From positions 8,526,262 through 8,590,261 of the forward strand of contig OX421962.1 of the NCBI GenBank assembly GCA_949128115.1: a stretch of DNA of 64,000 nucleotides, given 5' to 3'. This DNA comes from Anaspis maculata. Lineage: Eukaryota > Arthropoda > Insecta > Coleoptera > Scraptiidae. A model generated the notes under the pieces. It saw nothing but the letters and a program-made list of their open reading frames with translations. It was not told the origin of the DNA and ran no database searches. Made by a program: the position numbers and the translations under genes. Below are positions 57,413-64,000 of this stretch, one piece after another (within the stretch, counting starts at the first letter, position 1; every line of letters begins with the position of its first letter).

Positions 57413-60140
57413 ACTGGAGAGAGAAATTGCAAATGTTTCCATTCCGCTACATTTTCTTGAGACATGCCTGTGCCTGAGAAATCTTCGCTAAAGAAAGTGT
57501 CTCACGATGGTCTCCCGGACATGTTGATTGGGGTCGAAGGCAGGCCGTTAGCCAGCTTGCCGTTGATCAAATTTTGTCGTGAGTTTTGTTGAACCATGAA
57601 CGATAGAGTTTTCCAGAGAAAAAGACCACTTTTTTGTGGAGATCATGAGGGGAGCACTTTCTCTTGTTGAGATCATGAGGGGAGTAATCAAAGGCCGATT
57701 GCGATGCAGCCAACCACAAACCTGGTTGCCTAGCCAGCTGCAACCGCTATCTCATCGGCTATCTCCGACAGGCAGCGAAGACAATCAATTTTAAACAACT
57801 AGTACATGCGCCGGTGACGTTTCTTTGTGGTTTTGTGTTTGTTAAGTCTGAATTTTCCAATGAACTATGATTGTAGCACCGGCATTTTAGGGTTTGACCC
57901 TGAAATGAATATATTCTTTTTGAAATTTTGCACAAACGGCCTTTGACCAATGCTGAACAACATACTAAAAGTTTGTAACGGCTTTTCCGTCCGGCTCTTC
58001 TTCTGCCGCGGAAAAGGTCCGTTCAGACACCGTGTGGCTCGCACAGTCGGGGGTTCATTAGAACCGGGGAATCGTGAAACACCAGTTCGATCAAATTTGT
58101 ACGAGGTACGGGTCTTCTTACTGAATGCTCGGGCGCCACTGCCTTTACGTGAAGACCGAAAGCAAAATAACGAGGAGAGAGGAATGTTCAATTTTTATTG
58201 AACAAAGAACATCATATACAATAAAGAGGGGGCGAAAAGTCTGGATAACGGGGAATCGTGGAGGGCTCACGAATCTCAATTAAGCGCGGAGCCCTAGCGG
58301 AGAGCAGGGGGCGCGAGCCTGAGAGCTCGGACGGTCGGTCCTGAACGTTCAGGTTTGAGTTTGTTAACGCGACCCCCTAAAACTCCCACATTTGTCATAG
58401 CCTGCTCACGGTAATCGTTTAGCTAAGAGGCCTTTCAGCCTACTTCGATGCGCCGAGCAACCGTTCAGTCATCGGTCCGCATCGCCACACGACCTCTCCG
58501 CTATAATGCCAAGGGCGAAAGGGGCGCGGCCAGGCTGAAGGGCGGGGCCTTCAGGCTCTGACGGGAACGCATTCTCGATGGCGGTGGTGAGACCTGAGGA
58601 CTCGCTAGCTCGGCGGATGGTTCGGGACGGTGGCCCCCGAGGGGGCCGGTGCTTTGGCCCTGAAAAGGGCCAATGGTTTCTTGATACAGGTGACTGTTGA
58701 TGGGAAGCATCAGGGCGAAGGCCGTCTGCGGACGTGCGGTGCGTAGTCGATGCGGCGATGTGTGTCTGCTCAGGATTGCTGAACGACTGGGGAGAATTAG
58801 GTAAACGTCGGCTTATATAGGCGCGAAGGGACGAGCGTTGGCTCCGCCTCCTTCCGGCCGGACCGGTAACAGCTACTACAGCCCATTGGCTCGTGCGCTC
58901 AGCGCAGACTAGTATAAAAGGCGGATACCGAGAATTCACCCTTTCCGTTATTTATATAAAAAGTCGAAGTTGTCATGCGCAAATACCAAGTTTGGTTGTT
59001 TTGGTGGCGTGAGGTTGGCACTGGAAGTCCTGGCAGCGATGTCAATTTTCAGACGGGCAACGTCAATTCGGCCATTTTGCTGTTCTTCCCGCCGAGTACC
59101 TGTCATACGTTTCAAATCAGTTGTTCTGTGTTAGTAAAAATGTGAGAGTGATAAACTGATAGGTAATCAGATCGAATAAATTAGTTATTAATAATCATAG
59201 CTGATACATCGTGAGTGGATTCAACCATGGTCGTTGATAATCGTCCTCACTCGCACTCGCGGTCGACAATTTTGCAAATCTAGGGTCCCTAGCTAACCCC
59301 TGCCAGTTTCGCCGCGCATGACAATTCACATTCTTCCAAGTCAGCGAGAAAGGTGAATTATCTTGTTACACACATCAAAAGAATCTAGGGAACAAGCAAT
59401 TTCAGACGATTTCTAAAATCATCATAATTTTTTACTGCCGTCAGCGATTTCATATCGGTTTTCAGTGTTCGATAGCCCAATCCTTTGTTTTCATGCCTTG
59501 ATCACGTCAAATACAAACAATGTTCTATGAAGTTTCTACCGGGTGATCAATAGAACAGTGTAAAATTGACAAAAGTTCAGTACGAGCGCGATTTCCCGAA
59601 AAATTTTTTTATGCATTCCAATAGCACAGTTATGAAGACTGGTGTTTCAGCTTCAGTAACGTTTTTGAATTTTGGAAATCGAAGGTGAATTGCCAAAGAC
59701 CATTGATCATTTTGTGCCGCCATGTTGAACTTCCATGAGAGTGATCCGATGTCATTGAAACTTGGATCATACTAATGTCTGGTTTAAGTAATTGGAATTT
59801 CAAGGTCAAATGTTCTAAAAATAACGCGTATGGGATTTTCTTTGTGTCACGTTCGAGCTTGGGCTTAGGTGCGTTATCGAGAATTACAGGTCCGGGCCAA
59901 CTTATAATTTTCTGAATAATTTACTTTTTTTGTCTGAGTCTGTTCACGGTCCGATTTTTGATGTCATTTTTGTTGCCTCACAAATTTTGTAAACTTACTG
60001 ATTTTCATGTCAATATTTTTATGACCATTCCATCAATTTTCTGTGTGATTTGCTTGTCATGTGATCACTTGTCATGTAGGTACTCACTTGTATTTTTGTC
60101 TGTGTCGTGATTCTATTCCATTCAAATGTCATTGTCCGCC
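57413..60140. other. Intergenic with GC-rich island
   Basis: 57960-58940 is markedly GC-rich against the AT-rich background. It contains TATA-like motifs on both strands (TATAAAAG at about 58912 plus; TATATAAG at about 58813-58820 minus) and, to its left, a minus-strand AATAAA near 58195. This could be an LTR or transposon remnant or a short minus-strand unit. The 156-codon minus ORF there has only low-complexity R/S/P-rich sequence. No other gene seen. Confidence 0.4.
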
Positions 60141-61560
60141 ATATTTTATGAATCTCATATTTTTATTTTTATGTCATGTTTTATGCTCGCTGCTATTGGA
60201 CAGGGAGCTGGTGCCTCAAAACTTACGTCATAAGGTGCATGATCTCAACCCTGTAGGTTCAATGTGCGTTGATAAGGTTGTTGAAAATTGCTTTGTCTTA
60301 CATGTCAGACCGGGGACTCTAGACTGGTATGAGCTTGTCAATTTTCAAAAAAATTGCCAATTCACGTTATAAGGTACATGAATGAAACCAACTAAATTTT
60401 GTGTGAGAACATCCCATTCGTCGAAAATCTGGTCGAAAGACAAAAAATTTGGGGGCCTCCGGTCTATAAGACAAGTGCGAAATTTTCAAAAAAGGACCAA
60501 AATTTATCAATTTTTTCACAGGCGTTTTGTTGACAGACCCACTAAGTGTGATATATATTTGTTATCACGATGAAGGACGGAATCGATTTCCATGTTAAAG
60601 TACAGGGTGTACTATTAGAGAGAAAGTTTTCGATGTTGCACCCTGTAAGCGATGTACGGCTAAAAAAATTTGTGAACAGATTCGAAGCCTACGTGAGAAA
60701 TCGTGTAAAAATCGTTTTTTATTCCTAAAATTATGTCAAAGGAGAAGTCTCCAAGAGGAGGTATATTTTGGCCCTTTTTGAAAATTTCAAACTTGTCTTA
60801 TGGACCGAGAGCCCTCAAAAATTTTATCTCATGACCCGATTTTCGATTAAGGGGATGCTCTCACACAAAAGCCCGTTGGTTTCATTCATGTACCTTATGA
60901 CGTAAATTTTTGACATTTTCCGAAAATTGACAAGCCTATATCAGCCTAAAGCCCCCGGTCTGACATGTGAAACAATTGAATTTTTAACAACCTTGTCAAC
61001 GCACATTAGACCTACAGGGTTAAAATCATGAACCTCTACCTTATGACGTAAGTTTTGAGGCACCAGCTCGATCCCTGTCCATATGTTTGTCAGATATTCC
61101 ATGTAGGTATTTTACAGGATCCTACTAACCACACCTATTTTGTCTTGTTTCGGGCTTTCATGCATTGTTGATGATTTTATCTGCGTTGTTGATTTGTTGA
61201 TTTATTATGCATTGTTTAATGTGTTTTACACTTTTACATTTGGTTACTGATGTTTCTGCGATTTTGTTTCACCAGTTGCACTTACACTGAATACCGGAAT
61301 TTATCAGTGAGTTTTTGTCATTCATTTGTCACATATGTGGGAGTCTTCTTCTTTTGGCTTAACTTAGGGGTTTGTTTGACTGGGTTCTTCCACTGAGTGC
61401 CATTTTCGAATCCTTCACTCTCCTCTTTTTCTTGGACTGACAGTATGACATATTTTGTTGTTTTTAATTATTTTTGTTCATTTTGTCTATTGTCTGTCAT
61501 TTATGTTACGCTGTCAGTTTCCTTTTGTTAAATGTTATATGGAAAGAATCTGATTCATGT
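60140..61560 (+). repeat. Interspersed repeat R1, interrupted copy
   Basis: Same repeat as 50348-50815, in the opposite orientation, split by the foldback at 60197-61081. Shared flanking phrases include TCATATTTTTAT...ATGTCAT, GCTCGCTGCT and GGATCCTACT. Confidence 0.75.
60197..61081. mobile_element. 885-base foldback element, TAT duplication
   Basis: Ends TGGACAGGG / CCCTGTCCA with TAT on each side (60194-60196, 61082-61084). Arms of over 300 bases share GCTGGTGCCTCAAAACTTAC and AAGGTACATGAATGAAACCA. The uninterrupted site is preserved near 50780-50795 (inverse). The centre carries a CAGGGTGTA...CACCCTG pair (60604-60649). No transposase. Confidence 0.85.
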
Positions 61561-62375
61561 TAATTTTGCTGATGATTTCAATAGAAACTCATTTTGTTTG
61601 CTGTTAATTCGTGTTTTTGTTCAACTTTCAATACAATCCTCATCCCCAAAGTTCCGTTCTCGTCTAGAGTAAAACCTGAGCAAAATGACAACGTGAGCAA
61701 AACCTAGGTAAGAGGTCCAACGTAGCTGACGACATTATGACAATAATTGGGAACCGATAAAACTGGGAATTATTGCAATTATAAACATTCCAATATGCTA
61801 ACTCTTTCGATTGATAACCCTTCAACATGCAGGGAAACTCCACAAATATTGGATTTGCCGGGCTGTTCGAAATGTAATTATAATTGTGTTATCTATTGTT
61901 GAAAAAGGCAATGACGTATTCTAGGGATTAAATTGTATTTGTCACGAATCTTGTTTAAGGTAAAAAGGAGGCGATCGTTACAATACCTACATCAAATTTT
62001 TCGTAGCTCTAAAAAAAGTGACATGGACATGAAGGAGCCCTTACGTATTACATTTACCATAAAGCCGAGAGCCAAAACTTTTCCTATATCAGGCCATAAT
62101 TTGAATCGACCAAGACCTTGTCACTTTTTTTCTAATGACAAAAATTTTGGTGTACTTACGTAATATTGTGCTCCTGACAGTACCTAGTTTTGGCAACAGT
62201 GTCCGTACTGCCGTTTTTGCGATCTGGCAACACCGGTGCTGTGCACGGAGCAAGTGTCAAGACTGTCAAGTGACAATCTCTGTTCAAGATTCAAGACTTT
62301 ATCCTCATTCCTCACGCAATCGTGCCGCTGAGATCACATACCTACCGATTTGTTGTGTATTTTCATAATCTCAAA
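61561..62375. other. Upstream region of ZF gene 62376
   Basis: No gene recognised. TCTGGCAACACCGGTGCTGTG near 62224 recalls the GTTGGCAACAC phrase upstream of two other ZF genes, so remnants of the shared promoter region may be here. Confidence 0.4.
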
Positions 62376-63629
62376 ATGTGAGTTTCCAATAATTGTTTTT
62401 AATAATTTTATTATCAAGTCCCATTTCTTTGCTTTTTCAGGTTAGATCTATCCGAAATTGTTGACACGTACTACTGCTCGCAATGTTCACATCGGACTGA
62501 ATCAGTCTTTCAACTCGACCACCACGTCCAGAGGAATCACAAAAATGTTTATGCAGCAGGACTGTACCATGCCATTGTCGAACCAGAACAGTTCTCTTGC
62601 ATCTACTGCAACTACAAGAGTTACATCCGCTTTGAAATGTACGAACATTACAAACAAGTTCATAATATTATGGGAACCAGACGTAATGAAAATGGAACGT
62701 TTTGCGGAAAAATTGGTAGATATCCATGTAACTCTTGTCAATACGAATCGGATTCGAGTTTATCTTTTATAAAACATCACTATTTGTGTGAAAAGAAGCC
62801 GGCTGTTGCAAAAACCAAATATGCTGCAGTGATGGAATCAAACTTGTCGACGTATGATTCAAGTGAAAAATTCGACGAGATTCAGTGCAACCGTTGTTCA
62901 CACCGAGCTAAAAGAAAGTCAAATTTGAGAAAGCACATGATGAATAAACATGTCTCGAACCAAGAAATCAACTGGTTCCAGTGCAACCATTGTTCGTACC
63001 GAACTAAAGAGAAATGCGTTTTGAGAAAGCACATCGTAAACAAACATGCTACGGATGATGAAATCAACTGGTTCCAGTGCAATTACTGCTCCCATCGGTT
63101 TAAGCAAAAGTCATATTTGAAAAGACACTTGCTGAAACATGCTACAAATGAAGAAATCCGTCAATGGTTCCAGTGCAACCATTGCTCGTACCGAGCCAAA
63201 CGAAATACGTGTTTGAAACAGCACTTGATAAGTAAACATGCCATGGATGAAGAAATCAACTGGTTCTACTGCAACGATTGTTCATATCGGGCTAAAAGAA
63301 AGGCACATTTGAGAATTCACATGACAAATAGTCATGCTAAAAATGAAGAAATTGAGTGGTTCCAATGCAACGACTGCTCGTATCGAGCTAAAAATAAATC
63401 ACATTTGAAAGCTCACGTGACGAATATACATGCCGCGAATGACGAAATCAACTGGTTCCAGTGCAACAAATGTTCGTATCGGGCCAAACTGAAAACAGTA
63501 TTGAAAACGCACATGATGACACATGCTGCAAGTGAAGAAATCACCTGGTACCGGTGCAGCCATTGTTCGTTCCAAGGTAAACGAAAGTCGTGTTTGAGAC
63601 GGCACATGAACAGTAAACATGCTACGTAG
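62376..63629 (+). CDS. C2H2 zinc-finger protein, 3+8 fingers, short C terminus
   Basis: 396 residues; CDS is 62376-62377 joined to 62441-63629 (63-base intron, GTGAGT donor, TTTCAG acceptor). Start M-L-D-L-S-E-I-V-D-T-Y-Y-C. Without the split ATG the conserved N-terminal block has no in-frame ATG until 62637, beyond the first two fingers, which makes this copy the best single argument for the split start. Eight array fingers follow from about residue 147. The reading frame stops in the linker after the R-K-S-C-L-R-R finger (GCTACGTAGG), so the terminal finger found in most sisters is absent. GTAGGT at the stop could also be a donor to an exon outside the window. Confidence 0.85.
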
Positions 63630-64000
63630 GTATTAAAATTTACCTATGGTGGTCAGAGCCGCGGGGTTCTTGTTTTTGAGAAGTGTTTACTGGAAACACT
63701 CCATAATGGAGGTTTGACTCTATGAGCATAGGGTATAGGGTTCTGAATGAAATACCCGCCAAAGTCTGGTTCTAGAACATAATGTACCTACCTAGGTATT
63801 GTAAATTTAGGTATTACGACGTATTCGGGCATCGGGTTGGTATGTATCGAGGGATCGCCTCACGGTGAGGCACATTAGCTTTGATTTTACAGAACACTGA
63901 TGGGCATTGTGGACTCACCTTTTCAAAGCTTTTGTGAAAAATCAATAGAATAGGTACCTGACATTTTGACAATAATACCTGACAATAGACTAGTATTGTC
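63630..64000. other. Right edge, nothing recognised
   Basis: No ZF homology continues after the stop. GTACCTACCTAGG-type simple sequence lies near 63785. Confidence 0.5.

Noticed and set aside
58469..58939. 156-codon R/S/P-rich minus ORF
   Set aside because: GC-rich DNA gives long open frames by chance; no motif supports it.
1..64000. CRISPR arrays, operons, rRNA or tRNA genes
   Set aside because: The content is eukaryotic. The direct repeats are ZF codons or transposon arms, and no tRNA or rRNA sequence was recognised by eye.

Overview
The window looks like repeat-rich chromosomal DNA from an insect or other arthropod. It has AT-rich intergenic DNA, introns of about 60 bases, Jockey-, Ty3/gypsy- and copia-type retrotransposons, many small palindromic DNA elements and abundant GTAGGTACCTA-like simple sequence. 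I cannot fix the species or order from the sequence alone.

The backbone is a cluster of paralogous C2H2 zinc-finger (ZF) genes. Seven essentially complete plus-strand genes lie at 17289-19028, 25497-27118, 34364-36177, 44760-46483, 51167-52610, 56089-57412 and 62376-63629. A related gene at 5617-7659 carries a THAP DNA-binding domain fused to the same ZF module. A minus-strand gene runs off the left edge (1-473), and two minus-strand pseudogene fragments lie at 1796-2033 and 4195-4829. Each protein has an N-terminal block of three divergent fingers (the third is C2HC), an acidic linker of about 50 residues, and an array of 8-13 fingers with a 31-32 residue period. The inter-finger linker resembles ATNEEIxWFQ, not the classical TGEKP. 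The inferred DNA-contact positions vary between fingers, as expected of a diversifying DNA-binding family.

The most unusual feature is a split start codon. In all nine copies without a THAP exon that keep their 5' end, exon 1 ends in AT, a 61-100 base intron follows, and exon 2 begins with the G of the ATG. Because the donor is GTAAGT or GTGAGT, the unspliced RNA reads AUG-UAA or AUG-UGA, so this start site can only yield protein after splicing.

Between the genes: a 4.06 kb Jockey-like element (19442-23501) with 15-base target-site duplications; a 514-base solo LTR (24630-25143) just upstream of one ZF gene; a decayed Ty3/gypsy element (28030-32700) split by palindromic foldback elements; a deleted copia element (48193-50347); several truncated LINE ends; and a set of small inverted-repeat elements, several with identifiable target duplications or empty sites elsewhere in the window. 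The flanks of some ZF genes are duplicated (8413-9130 with 19300-24080; 44280-44700 with 55630-55990), so the cluster grew by segmental duplication. The layout resembles other expanded ZF clusters in repeat-rich DNA. A role in recognising transposons is an attractive but unproven inference.
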